From positions 1 through 59,497 of the forward strand of contig NZ_QSIN01000013.1 of assembly GCF_003469205.1 (NCBI RefSeq): a stretch of DNA of 59,497 nt. Reading direction: 5' to 3'. Below the pieces are notes generated by a model. It was not told the DNA's origin, ran no database searches, and saw only the letters and a list, made by a program, of their open reading frames with translations. A program made the translations under genes and the position numbers. Below are positions 1 through 6,857 of the stretch, piece after piece. Numbering within the stretch: the stretch's first letter is position 1; each line of letters opens with the position of its first letter. This stretch comes from Collinsella sp. AM33-4BH (GTDB lineage Bacteria > Actinomycetota > Coriobacteriia > Coriobacteriales > Coriobacteriaceae).

Positions 1-9
1 CTAAGAGCA

Positions 10-32
10 AACCACCCTTTTTAAGGGTGGTT
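10..32. terminator. Hairpin, possible terminator of an upstream gene
   Basis: A perfect 10-bp inverted repeat (AACCACCCTT / AAGGGTGGTT) with a 3-nt loop. Neither side has a clear T tract, so termination is inferred from the stem alone. The gene it would serve lies before the window. Confidence 0.4.
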
Positions 33-205
33 CTGATTGGACAACGCAGCCGGGGCGCCGTTGCTCGCAGGATCGGGCGTATGGTTAGCGAACAGATGTT
101 TGCAAATATTGCGTTTACCAGCTGTAAGTGTGAGTGCTCGCAGTAAAATACCCTTGCGACGCATCCCGTGCGCGGGCGGCCGACGACTCGATCGGAGGTT
201 CCCAA

Positions 206-358
206 ATGCTGAAATTCCTTAACGCGCTCGCCGCCCTCGCGGCGGTTGGCACGTTCGTCATCGCGTTTCTTGACTCGTATGAGGTTCGGTTTAAGGTCCG
301 TAGGCGCACGCGCGGTGCGGACGGTAGAAGGCATTTGCGCCGCAACAAGCGCAAATAA
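206..358 (+). CDS. Small single-pass membrane protein, 50 aa
   Basis: A short ORF with ATG at 206, preceded by GGAGG at 194-198; an in-frame ATG at 134 has no ribosome site. Residues about 4-21 form one hydrophobic segment (LKFLNALAALAAVGTFVIAF). The remainder is a very basic tail rich in Arg and Lys, so the protein is probably anchored with its tail in the cytoplasm. A strong hairpin follows two bases after the stop, which supports a real transcription unit. I do not recognise the family and assign no function. Confidence 0.5.
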   Translation: MLKFLNALAALAAVGTFVIAFLDSYEVRFKVRRRTRGADGRRHLRRNKRK

Positions 359-359
359 G

Positions 360-387
360 AATGCCCGGGGTTAGAGGCCCGGGCATT
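360..387 (+). terminator. Rho-independent-like terminator of the small ORF
   Basis: Inverted repeat AATGCCCGGG / CCCGGGCATT with an 8-nt loop, directly after the stop codon at 358. The downstream T run is short (TT, then AACAAAA). Confidence 0.6.
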
Positions 388-620
388 TAACAAAACCAGA
401 AAACTAGGCCGCCCGCGCTCCCAAACATTTACGCGGGGTGCGTCGTTTTCTATTGACATTGTATCCCGAATCGCCCCGCCGATTCGGGATATTTTGAAAA
501 CGCAAATGCAGACCCATGCTCGCGCCGCGCAATGCTGTTTAGCTGCGTTGTCTGGCGCATGAGTTCGCTAATCGGCTATTATTTGTTTAGACAACTTGAG
601 TTGTAGAGGAGTGACCGGCG

Positions 621-1559
621 ATGGTGCAGGGCGCTAAACATATGAAGAGCAATAACGCCGCGGACAACGGCGGCTCAAACCCTCAGCCCAAACCTCAACC
701 AAAGCCCAAGCGCCGTCGCAAGCGGCTGCCGCGCTGGGCCGACCGGCTCATCACCATCGTCATCATCCTTATTGGCGTGGGCCTTATGACCTGGCCGTGG
801 ATCTTGGACCGGCTTGAGGCCTCGGGCGTGTTCAACCAGATCAGCACCGTGTCCAGCACCGTGGACGCGCTGTCTGCCGAGGAGCGCGAGCGCATCCTGC
901 TCCAGGCGCGCTCCTTTAACGAGCAGCTGGCGGGCGAGGCCACCGAGCTTCCCGCCGACCAGATCGAGCCCTACGCCCAGCAGCTCATCTTTGACCGCGA
1001 CCCCATGATGAGCTGGGTCGAGATCCCCTCCATCGACGTGAGCATGCCCATCTACCACGGCACGAGCGAAGAAGTCCTTATGGCAGGCGTCGGCCACCTG
1101 GAGGGCACGAGCCTGCCGGTGGGCGGCACCTCGACGCATTGCGTGCTCACCGCGCACTCGGGCATGCGCAACCTGAGCATGTTCGACGACATCCACTCGC
1201 TGGAGCCCGGCGACCTGGTGCTGCTGCACACCATGAACAAGACGCTCGCCTATAAGATGGTGGACTCCGAGGTGGTGCTGCCCGAGGAGATGGAGTCGCT
1301 GACCATCGAGCCCGGCGCCGACAAGGTGACGCTCGTCACCTGCACGCCCTACGGCGTGAACGACCATCGCCTGCTGGTGCATTGCGTGCGCACCAAGTAC
1401 AACAAGAAGGACGTCGACAAGCAAAAGTCGCTGGCCGGTCGCCACTGGGGCAAGCGCGAGTTTGCCGTGCTCATCGTGGTCGTGGCCATTGTGCTGTTGC
1501 TGCTGGACATCGTGATCCACACGATCCGTAAGCGCCGCAAGGCCAAGGCCTCGGCATAG
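621..1559 (+). CDS. Sortase, class C-like
   Basis: A membrane-anchored cysteine transpeptidase of 312 aa. Sortases cut a sorting signal in surface proteins and join them to cell wall or pilin. Residues 1-40 are a Pro/Lys/Arg-rich cytoplasmic tail, 43-60 a transmembrane helix, and about 281-299 a second C-terminal helix, as in pilin-polymerising class C enzymes. Catalytic residues are visible: His179 in LTAHSG, Cys241 in TLVTCTPYG and Arg250 in NDHRLLV. A DRDPMMSW stretch (125-132) sits where class C enzymes carry the active-site lid. GAGGAG lies upstream of ATG 621, and a 14-bp palindrome (591-604) lies just before it. No LPXTG or pilin gene is adjacent, so the substrate must be elsewhere. 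Confidence 0.9.
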   Translation: MVQGAKHMKSNNAADNGGSNPQPKPQPKPKRRRKRLPRWADRLITIVIILIGVGLMTWPWILDRLEASGVFNQISTVSSTVDALSAEERERILLQARSFNEQLAGEATELPADQIEPYAQQLIFDRDPMMSWVEIPSIDVSMPIYHGTSEEVLMAGVGHLEGTSLPVGGTSTHCVLTAHSGMRNLSMFDDIHSLEPGDLVLLHTMNKTLAYKMVDSEVVLPEEMESLTIEPGADKVTLVTCTPYGVNDHRLLVHCVRTKYNKKDVDKQKSLAGRHWGKREFAVLIVVVAIVLLLLDIVIHTIRKRRKAKASA

Positions 1560-1572
1560 GACATTCTTCAGA

Positions 1573-1607
1573 ACCACCACAAAGGGGACAGGCACCTTTG
1601 TGGTGGT
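1573..1607. repeat. REP-like hairpin, copy 1
   Basis: Perfect 13-bp arms (ACCACCACAAAGG and its complement) around a 9-nt loop GGACAGGCA. The same element, inverted and with the loop conserved, occurs at 34541-34574. It lies 3' of the sortase gene and may also act as its terminator. The core resembles REP-type palindromes mobilised by REP-associated transposases; no such transposase is in the window. Confidence 0.75.
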
Positions 1608-1618
1608 CGGGGCTTCCA

Positions 1619-1681
1619 AACCATCGCAACATTCGATGAAAATCGCGATTTTGACGAAAAGCGTCGAATGTTGTGATGGTT
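1619..1681. repeat. 63-bp imperfect palindrome
   Basis: Arms 1619-1638 and 1662-1681 pair with 18 of 20 positions matching. The 23-nt centre holds its own palindrome AAAATCGCGATTTT (1639-1652). No coding signal is convincing. Function unknown. Confidence 0.7.
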
Positions 1682-1757
1682 TTCATTATGGACGGCGCGG
1701 TTTTCATTGTGGGCGGGACGGTTTTCGCTGTGGGCGGTGCGGTTTCGCTGCAGAACC
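1678..1757. repeat. 21-bp tandem repeat, about 3.8 units
   Basis: Units start at 1678, 1699 and 1720 with consensus GGTTTTCATTRTGGGCGG plus three bases; a degenerate fourth begins at 1741. The period is a multiple of 3, which creates a repetitive reading frame on the minus strand (HNEN-like repeats), but no start or ribosome site supports a gene. Confidence 0.7.
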
Positions 1758-1820
1758 GTCAGCCCGCCGCCTGCCAACCGCCGCCCTCGTTACGTTTTCG
1801 CTGCATTTGGGTAAAGCATC

Positions 1821-1848
1821 TGCTCCAAGCGGCGTTGCCTTGTATACT
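1821..1848 (+). promoter_or_regulatory. Possible promoter of gatCAB
   Basis: A good -10 hexamer TATACT at 1843-1848 lies 36 bases before the gatC start. The matching -35 (TGCTCC at 1821-1826, spacer 16) is weak. Confidence 0.35.
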
Positions 1849-1883
1849 AGAGCAGTTTATCTGTTATGCGGAAGGGAGCGCCT

Positions 1884-2195
1884 ATGGCACTCAGCGAGAA
1901 AGACGTGCGCGGCATCGCCGAGTACGCAAAGATCGCACTGACCGATGACGAGCTCACCCAGATGACGTCCTACATGAACGACGCCGTCCAGATGCTCGAG
2001 CCCGTCCTGCAATATGACTTGCCCGACGTGGAGCCCACGTTCCATCCTATCGGAAGCCTGTCCAACGTGATGGGCGATGACCTGCGCGAGCCCGAACGCG
2101 ACCTGCCGCTCGACGTCGCGCTCGAAAACGCCGGCAGCGCGCGCGACCGCTACTTTCGCGTGCCGTCCATTTTGGGAGAGGGGGAGAGCGAGTAA
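1884..2195 (+). CDS. gatC: Asp-tRNA(Asn)/Glu-tRNA(Gln) amidotransferase subunit C
   Basis: GatC is the small subunit that wraps around GatA and GatB in the heterotrimer converting misacylated Glu-tRNA(Gln) or Asp-tRNA(Asn) to the cognate amidated form. The 103-aa product begins MALSEKDVRGIAEYAKIALT, and its DVEPTFHP segment is the usual GatC motif. ATG 1884 is chosen because GGAAGGGAG (1870-1878) precedes it; an upstream ATG at 1866 has no such site. Its stop overlaps the gatA start (TAATG), so the genes are translationally coupled. Confidence 0.95.
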   Translation: MALSEKDVRGIAEYAKIALTDDELTQMTSYMNDAVQMLEPVLQYDLPDVEPTFHPIGSLSNVMGDDLREPERDLPLDVALENAGSARDRYFRVPSILGEGESE

Positions 2196-3709
2196 TGGCG
2201 CAGAGCTTCGATTCCCTTACCGCCGCCCAGATCGCCGCGGGCGTTGCCGCCGGCGACTTTACCGCTACCGAGGTGGCCCAGGCCTCCCTCGCCGCTATCG
2301 AGGCGCGCGAGGGCGGGGTCCAGGCATTCCTGCAGGTGGCGCCCGAGCTTGCGCTCGAGGCCGCCGCGCGCGTGGATGCCGACCGTGCCGCAGGCAAGCC
2401 GCTGCCCCCGCTTGCGGGCGTGCCGCTGGCCATCAAGGACAACATGAACCTCGTGGGCACGCGCACCACCTGCGCTTCCCGCATGCTCGGGGACTACCAG
2501 AGCGTCTACACCGCCACCTGCGTCCAGCACATGCTCGACGCCGGCTGCCTGCCCATGGGCAAGGCCAACATGGACGAGTTTGCCTTTGGCAGCTCCACCG
2601 AGGGCTCGGCGTTCCACCGCACCAACAACCCTTGGGATACCGAGCGCGTGCCCGGCGGCTCCTCGGGCGGCTCCGCTGCCGCCGTCGCCTCGGGCGAGGT
2701 CGCGCTCTCGCTGGGCTCGGACACCGGCGGCTCCATTCGCCAGCCGGCGTCGCTGTGCGGCGTGGTGGGCTTTAAGCCCACGTATGGTGCCGTGAGCCGT
2801 TACGGCGTGGTTGCCTTTGGCTCGTCGCTCGACCAGGTGGGACCCTTTGGCCGCACGGTCGAGGATGTCGCGCTGGCCATGAACGCGCTTACCGGCGCGG
2901 GCCACGATCCGTATGACTGCACCAGCCAGGATTGCGCCGTCGACTTTACCGAGCATCTCAACGACAGCATCGAGGGCAAGCGCGTGGGCATCATCCCCGC
3001 ATTTATGGAGGCCGAGGGCCTGACGCCCGAGGTCAAGGCCGCTGTTCAGCGCGCCGCCCAGGAGCTGCAGAACCAGGGCGCCGAGCTGGTCGAGGTCGAC
3101 CTGCCGCACCTGGACGCCGCCATCGCCGCCTACTACGTCATCGGCCCGGCCGAGGCGTTCTCCAACCTGGCACGTTTCGACGGCATTCGATACGGCTATC
3201 AGGAGGAGGGCTGCGCCAACCTGTCCGACCAGAGCTCGCTCAGCCGTGCCCACGGCTTTGGTGCCGAGGCCAAGCGCCGTCAGATGCTCGGCGCCTACCT
3301 GCTGAGCTCGGGCGTGTACGACAAGTACTACTACGCCGCGCAAAAGGCCCGTACGCTCATCACGCAGGACTACGACGCCGCGTATGCCAAGGTGGACACC
3401 ATTCTCATGCCCGCCTCGCCGCGCACGGCTTTTAAGTTTGGCGAGATCAGCGACCCCACGCAGATGTACCTCTCCGACCTGTATACCATTTCGCTCAACA
3501 TCTGCGGCAACGGTGGCATTTCGGTGCCGCTGGGCCTGGGCGAGGATACTCAGCTGCCCGTTTCTGCCCAGCTGGTGGGACCTGCCTTTAAAGACCGTCA
3601 GCTGCTTACGTTTGCCCGCGCCCTGGAGCGCGGCTTTGCCGATGCCGCCACGGGTGCGCCCGCGCTTTCCGTCGCGCCCGATTTTGCCGGGAAGGGAGGC
3701 GAGCTGTAA
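2195..3709 (+). CDS. gatA: Asp-tRNA(Asn)/Glu-tRNA(Gln) amidotransferase subunit A
   Basis: The amidase-signature subunit, 504 aa, which hydrolyses glutamine and passes ammonia to GatB. The Ser-cisSer-Lys triad is visible: Lys81 in AIKDN, Ser156 in PGGSSGGSAAA and Ser180 in SDTGGSIRQPAS. Length is typical of the family. The start overlaps the gatC stop, and its own stop overlaps the gatB ATG at 3709 in the same TAATG arrangement, so the three subunits are made together in the cytoplasm. The operon implies that this organism makes Gln-tRNA and/or Asn-tRNA indirectly. Confidence 0.98.
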   Translation: MAQSFDSLTAAQIAAGVAAGDFTATEVAQASLAAIEAREGGVQAFLQVAPELALEAAARVDADRAAGKPLPPLAGVPLAIKDNMNLVGTRTTCASRMLGDYQSVYTATCVQHMLDAGCLPMGKANMDEFAFGSSTEGSAFHRTNNPWDTERVPGGSSGGSAAAVASGEVALSLGSDTGGSIRQPASLCGVVGFKPTYGAVSRYGVVAFGSSLDQVGPFGRTVEDVALAMNALTGAGHDPYDCTSQDCAVDFTEHLNDSIEGKRVGIIPAFMEAEGLTPEVKAAVQRAAQELQNQGAELVEVDLPHLDAAIAAYYVIGPAEAFSNLARFDGIRYGYQEEGCANLSDQSSLSRAHGFGAEAKRRQMLGAYLLSSGVYDKYYYAAQKARTLITQDYDAAYAKVDTILMPASPRTAFKFGEISDPTQMYLSDLYTISLNICGNGGISVPLGLGEDTQLPVSAQLVGPAFKDRQLLTFARALERGFADAATGAPALSVAPDFAGKGGEL

Positions 3710-5385
3710 TGAAGGAGCTTTCCGAGGTCCTGCAGGATTGGGAGGCCGTGATCGGCCTGGAGATCCACACCGAGCTCACCGCACTCGATACCAAGATGTT
3801 CTGCAACTGCAAGCTCAGCCACGATGACGAGCCCAACGCCAACGTGTGCCCGGTGTGCCTGGGCCTGCCCGGTGCCCTGCCGGTGCCCAACAAGCGCGCC
3901 ATCGAGAGCATCGTCAAGGCTGGTCTCGCCACCAACTGCGAGATTCAACGCCACTCGATGTTCTACCGCAAGCACTACTTCTATCCCGATATGGCCAAGA
4001 ACTTCCAGACCACGCAGGGTCCGGTCGCCTTTGCCATGTACGGTCACCTGGACCTGGACGTGACCGGTCGCGGTGCCGCCGAGCGCCCCGACTGCGCGTT
4101 TGGTGAGGCCGAGGCCCAGAGCCTGGCGAGCGCCTCGGCCAACGCCGAGGGCCTGTCCACGTCCATGACGTCGACCATGCGCGAGGGCAACCAGCGTGCC
4201 GGCCATCTGGCCAGCTACGATGCGTCCAACCTGCAGATGCCCGAGCGTCGCGAGGACGGTTCCTACACGGTGCCCATCCGCATCCTGCGCATCCACATGG
4301 AGGAGGACGCCGCCAAGATGGTCCACGTGGGCGGCGCCGAGGGCCGCATTACCGCCGCTGCCGAGTCGCTCGTCGACTACAACCGCTGCGGCACGCCTTT
4401 GATTGAGCTCGTGACTGAGCCCGATCTGCGTACGCCCGAGGAAGCGCGCCTGTTTATGGAAAAGCTCCGTCGCATCTTTGTGACGCTGGGCATTTCGGAC
4501 TGCTCCATGGAGAAGGGTTCCATGCGCTGCGACGGCAACGTGTCGCTGCGTCGCCGCGGCGAGACCAAGCTGGGCACCAAGACCGAGCTCAAGAACCTCA
4601 ACTCGTTTAAGAGCCTGCATGACGGCCTTGCGTACGAGATCTGCCGTCAGGCCGAGGTGCTCGAGGAGGGCGGAATCATCTATCAGGAGACCCGCCACTG
4701 GGAGCCCAGCCGCAAGCGCACCGTGGTCATGCGTGTGAAGGAAACGGCCGACGACTATCGTCTGTTCCCCGATCCCGATCTGGCGCCGTTCGATCTGGAC
4801 GACGAGTTCATCGACCGCTGCCGTGGCGAGATTCCCGAGCTGCCCGATGCCAAGCGCGCCCGTTTTGAGACCGACTTCGGTATTAAGGCGGCCGATGCCG
4901 AGCAGATCGCGGGCGACCCCGAGTTTGCCGAGTTCTTTGAGGCTGCCGCTGCCGGTATGGCTGGCAAGGAGGCCCAGACGGTCGCAAACCTGCTGGTCAA
5001 CGAGATGATCGCCTACCTTAAGAGCGCAGGCGTGTCGCTCGCCGAGTCCGGCATCGCGCCGGCTCAGGTAGCAGCGCTGGCCAAGCTGCTGGTGACCGAT
5101 GCCATCAGCTCCAACCAGGCGCACGAGGTCTTTGAGGCCATGGCCCAGACCGGTGACGATCCCAACAAGATCGTCGACGAGCGTGGTATGCGTCAGGTGA
5201 GCGATGCCGGTGCGTTGCAGCCGATCGTGGACGAGGTGCTGGCTAACTGTGCCGATCAGGCGCAGCAGTATCGTGACGGCAACCAGAAGGTTATCGGCTT
5301 TTTGGTGGGCCAGTGCATGAAGGCGAGCCGCGGCAAGGGCAACCCCAAGCTCTTCAACGAGTTGCTGAGAACGTCGCTCTCGTAG
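3709..5385 (+). CDS. gatB: Asp-tRNA(Asn)/Glu-tRNA(Gln) amidotransferase subunit B
   Basis: The kinase and tRNA-binding subunit that activates the misacylated residue with ATP. The N-terminal GatB signature WEAVIGLEIHTEL is present, followed by a CNCKLS...CPVCLGLPGALP segment with the Cys pairs usual for bacterial GatB. The C-terminal third is the helical YqeY-like tail that contacts the tRNA elbow. At 558 aa it is somewhat longer than the usual 475-500. The last seven bases before the nested hairpin at 5392 are the only gap, so that element lies in this operon's 3' UTR. Confidence 0.97.
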   Translation: MKELSEVLQDWEAVIGLEIHTELTALDTKMFCNCKLSHDDEPNANVCPVCLGLPGALPVPNKRAIESIVKAGLATNCEIQRHSMFYRKHYFYPDMAKNFQTTQGPVAFAMYGHLDLDVTGRGAAERPDCAFGEAEAQSLASASANAEGLSTSMTSTMREGNQRAGHLASYDASNLQMPERREDGSYTVPIRILRIHMEEDAAKMVHVGGAEGRITAAAESLVDYNRCGTPLIELVTEPDLRTPEEARLFMEKLRRIFVTLGISDCSMEKGSMRCDGNVSLRRRGETKLGTKTELKNLNSFKSLHDGLAYEICRQAEVLEEGGIIYQETRHWEPSRKRTVVMRVKETADDYRLFPDPDLAPFDLDDEFIDRCRGEIPELPDAKRARFETDFGIKAADAEQIAGDPEFAEFFEAAAAGMAGKEAQTVANLLVNEMIAYLKSAGVSLAESGIAPAQVAALAKLLVTDAISSNQAHEVFEAMAQTGDDPNKIVDERGMRQVSDAGALQPIVDEVLANCADQAQQYRDGNQKVIGFLVGQCMKASRGKGNPKLFNELLRTSLS

Positions 5386-5391
5386 CTGCGA

Positions 5392-5534
5392 GGCCGGGGA
5401 AGCCCCGAGTCGCCGGGGTATTTCCTCCAAATTTCAAACAGTCCTATGCAAGACGAAGGCCACGTTTAGTGGCCTTCTTTGCATGCGGAACTCATTTGGA
5501 GCAAACACCCCGGCGACTCGGGGCTTCCCCGGCC
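5392..5534 (+). ncRNA. Nested long hairpin with conserved internal loop, copy 1 (candidate structured RNA)
   Basis: The outer stem pairs 5392-5419 with 5507-5534, a perfect 28 bp. A middle stem pairs CTCCAAAT (5425-5432) with ATTTGGAG (5494-5501). An inner terminator-like stem pairs GAAGGCCAC (5455-5463) with GTGGCCTTC (5469-5477). Between stems lie ACAGTCCT (5438-5445) and TGCGGAACTC (5484-5493). A second element at 25199-25338 keeps those two motifs at the same places, in the same order on the transcribed strand, with different stems. It begins 7 bases after the gatB stop. That it is a structured RNA is my inference; it could instead be a mobile terminator repeat. Confidence 0.6.
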
Positions 5535-5581
5535 AGACGACTCGGCCGTTCGGGTCAGGCGGGGCTGAATGGAATAGAGTG

Positions 5582-5613
5582 AATGGGCGTGCCGTCGGCA
5601 CGCCCATTGTTTT
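5582..5613 (+). terminator. Terminator hairpin, first duplicated unit
   Basis: AATGGGCGTGCCG at 5582-5594 pairs with CGGCACGCCCATT at 5596-5608, followed by GTTTT. It probably ends gatCAB transcripts. Confidence 0.7.
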
Positions 5614-5708
5614 GAAGGGAACTCATTGAGAGGCAAGGCCCTGCGCCCGGCCCCTCGGTTCCGTAACGACTCGGCCGTTCGGGTCAGGTAGGCTGAATGG
5701 AATTTGGT

Positions 5709-5737
5709 GAATGAGGGCGCCGTTGGTGCCTTCATTC
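5709..5737. terminator. Terminator hairpin between convergent genes
   Basis: GAATGAGGGCGCC (5709-5721) pairs imperfectly with GGTGCCTTCATTC (5725-5737). It sits directly beside the stop of the minus-strand AraC gene at 5739, with TTT on the plus side. Confidence 0.55.
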
Positions 5738-5738
5738 T

Positions 5739-6743
5739 TTATATATGTTGGGAGCGCCAAGCGGTGGGGGTGGTGCCGGTGTGTTGCTTGAAGGCTTGGG
5801 CGAAGGCGGCCTGCTGAGGGTAGCCTAGACGCTCTGCGACCTGCGCTATCGTGAGCGAGCTATCGGCCAAAAGGTCCTGTGCTCGCTCCATACGGCGTCT
5901 GCGAATGTAGGCGCCCAGGGACTCGCCAGTTTGGGCCTTAAAGGTGGCGCATAGCTTGGAGCGGCTTGTGTAGAGCCTCTCGGCCACCTCGTTGATACCC
6001 ACACGTCTGCCTTTGTCGAGCGCGCGCTCAATCATTGCCGTTGCTTCTTCGGCAATGGTTATGCTGACGCGTGTGTCTGCCGCCTGCCGCGCCTGCTTGT
6101 GGGCCGCGCGCGAACAGGCGAGCTCCGCGACCATGGTCTCCACGATGCCCTGCATATAGACATGCCCGCCTACGGTGCGGGCGCGGTCCTCGTTAATCCG
6201 GCGCAGCGTGTGGCAGATGGCAGACGTCGCCTCCTCGTGCCACGACTCGGCAAACGCCTCAAAGACTCCCGCGAACTCAGTGGGATACCGATGCTCCAGC
6301 TCGTCAAAATACCCGGGCAAAAAGAGCACCGAGCGCGAGTGATAAAGCTGCCCTGCAAACAGCGGACTTAGTTCCTCGCCGCAGCTATCTTGGATAAAGC
6401 TGCACACCGCGCTGTTCGGCCACGGTCCATGCAAGGGTTTAAGGTTCGCAGGCGTTATGCCAGCCTCGGGCATGCATATAAGTGTGGGCGCGCTGACCTC
6501 GCTCACGCAGGCGTACGGTTCGGGTGTGTATTCGGCCAGGTACATATCGTGCATCGGGGTAATGAAATGCTCCATAACGATGCAGGCGGGGGAGAGAGGC
6601 ATGATCCATGCGCGTCCGTGCGCCCGATCGTTTGCCACCTCGCCGGTAAAGACGGCGCCCTTGCCGGTAAGCTCCAGGCCAAACTGCTCAAACTGCGGTG
6701 CGTAGAGCTCGGTTATGTCGGTCGCTGCCCGCCGTATTTGCAA
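5739..6743 (-). CDS. AraC-family transcriptional regulator
   Basis: A 334-aa regulator with a C-terminal double helix-turn-helix (about residues 230-334). It contains the hallmark INEVAERLYTSRSKLCATFK first helix pair and IAQVAERLGYPQQAAFAQAFK second pair, ending in GTTPTAWR. The N-terminal ~200 residues are an unassigned sensing domain. The start is TTG at 6743, supported by AAGGAAAGGG just upstream. It is divergent from two half ABC transporters (6858-10442), a layout also seen for siderophore regulators such as PchR/YbtA, so it probably controls them. Two 14-bp direct repeats 21 bp apart overlap its start and could be its own binding sites. Confidence 0.92.
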   Translation of the reverse strand: MQIRRAATDITELYAPQFEQFGLELTGKGAVFTGEVANDRAHGRAWIMPLSPACIVMEHFITPMHDMYLAEYTPEPYACVSEVSAPTLICMPEAGITPANLKPLHGPWPNSAVCSFIQDSCGEELSPLFAGQLYHSRSVLFLPGYFDELEHRYPTEFAGVFEAFAESWHEEATSAICHTLRRINEDRARTVGGHVYMQGIVETMVAELACSRAAHKQARQAADTRVSITIAEEATAMIERALDKGRRVGINEVAERLYTSRSKLCATFKAQTGESLGAYIRRRRMERAQDLLADSSLTIAQVAERLGYPQQAAFAQAFKQHTGTTPTAWRSQHI

Positions 6744-6771
6744 AAGCGTCCCTTTCCTTTGCAGAAACGTC
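6737..6771. promoter_or_regulatory. Direct repeats, possible AraC-family binding site
   Basis: TTTGCAAAAGCGTC (6737-6750) and TTTGCAGAAACGTC (6758-6771) are direct repeats spaced 21 bp, two helical turns, as typical for AraC-type dimers. They cover the start codon and ribosome site of the AraC gene, which would suit autorepression. Inferred from sequence only. Confidence 0.4.
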
Positions 6772-6785
6772 CACGCCTGGCTCGA

Positions 6786-6816
6786 TTGTGAGCCATGGCT
6801 AACACATCAATGATAA
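6786..6816 (+). promoter_or_regulatory. Promoter with DtxR-like palindrome upstream of the ABC transporters
   Basis: Palindrome TTGTGAGCCATGGCTAACA (6786-6804, extending to 6806) has the core TTAGCC/GGCTAA. A matching 20-bp palindrome lies before the metal ATPase genes at 10510-10529. TTGTGA may also serve as -35 and ATGATA (6810-6815) as -10. The half-site resembles DtxR/IdeR-type boxes; the regulator is inferred. Confidence 0.5.
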
Positions 6817-6857
6817 GTTCATTACGGTTAACTCTCAAGCCGTTAGAAAGGAATCTC

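Larger units (their letters stand above)
5537..5737. repeat. Duplicated unit, two copies about 129 bp apart
   Basis: A perfect 23-bp direct repeat occurs at 5537-5559 and 5666-5688, beginning ACGACTCGGCCG. Each copy is followed by CTGAATGGAAT, then GTGAATG, then a hairpin. The stretch between convergent gatB and the AraC gene is therefore a tandem terminator duplication with diverged hairpins. Confidence 0.7.

Noticed and set aside
1568..1777. 69-codon minus ORF with HNEN repeats
   Set aside because: Produced by the 21-bp tandem repeat and palindromes; no start signal or coding bias.
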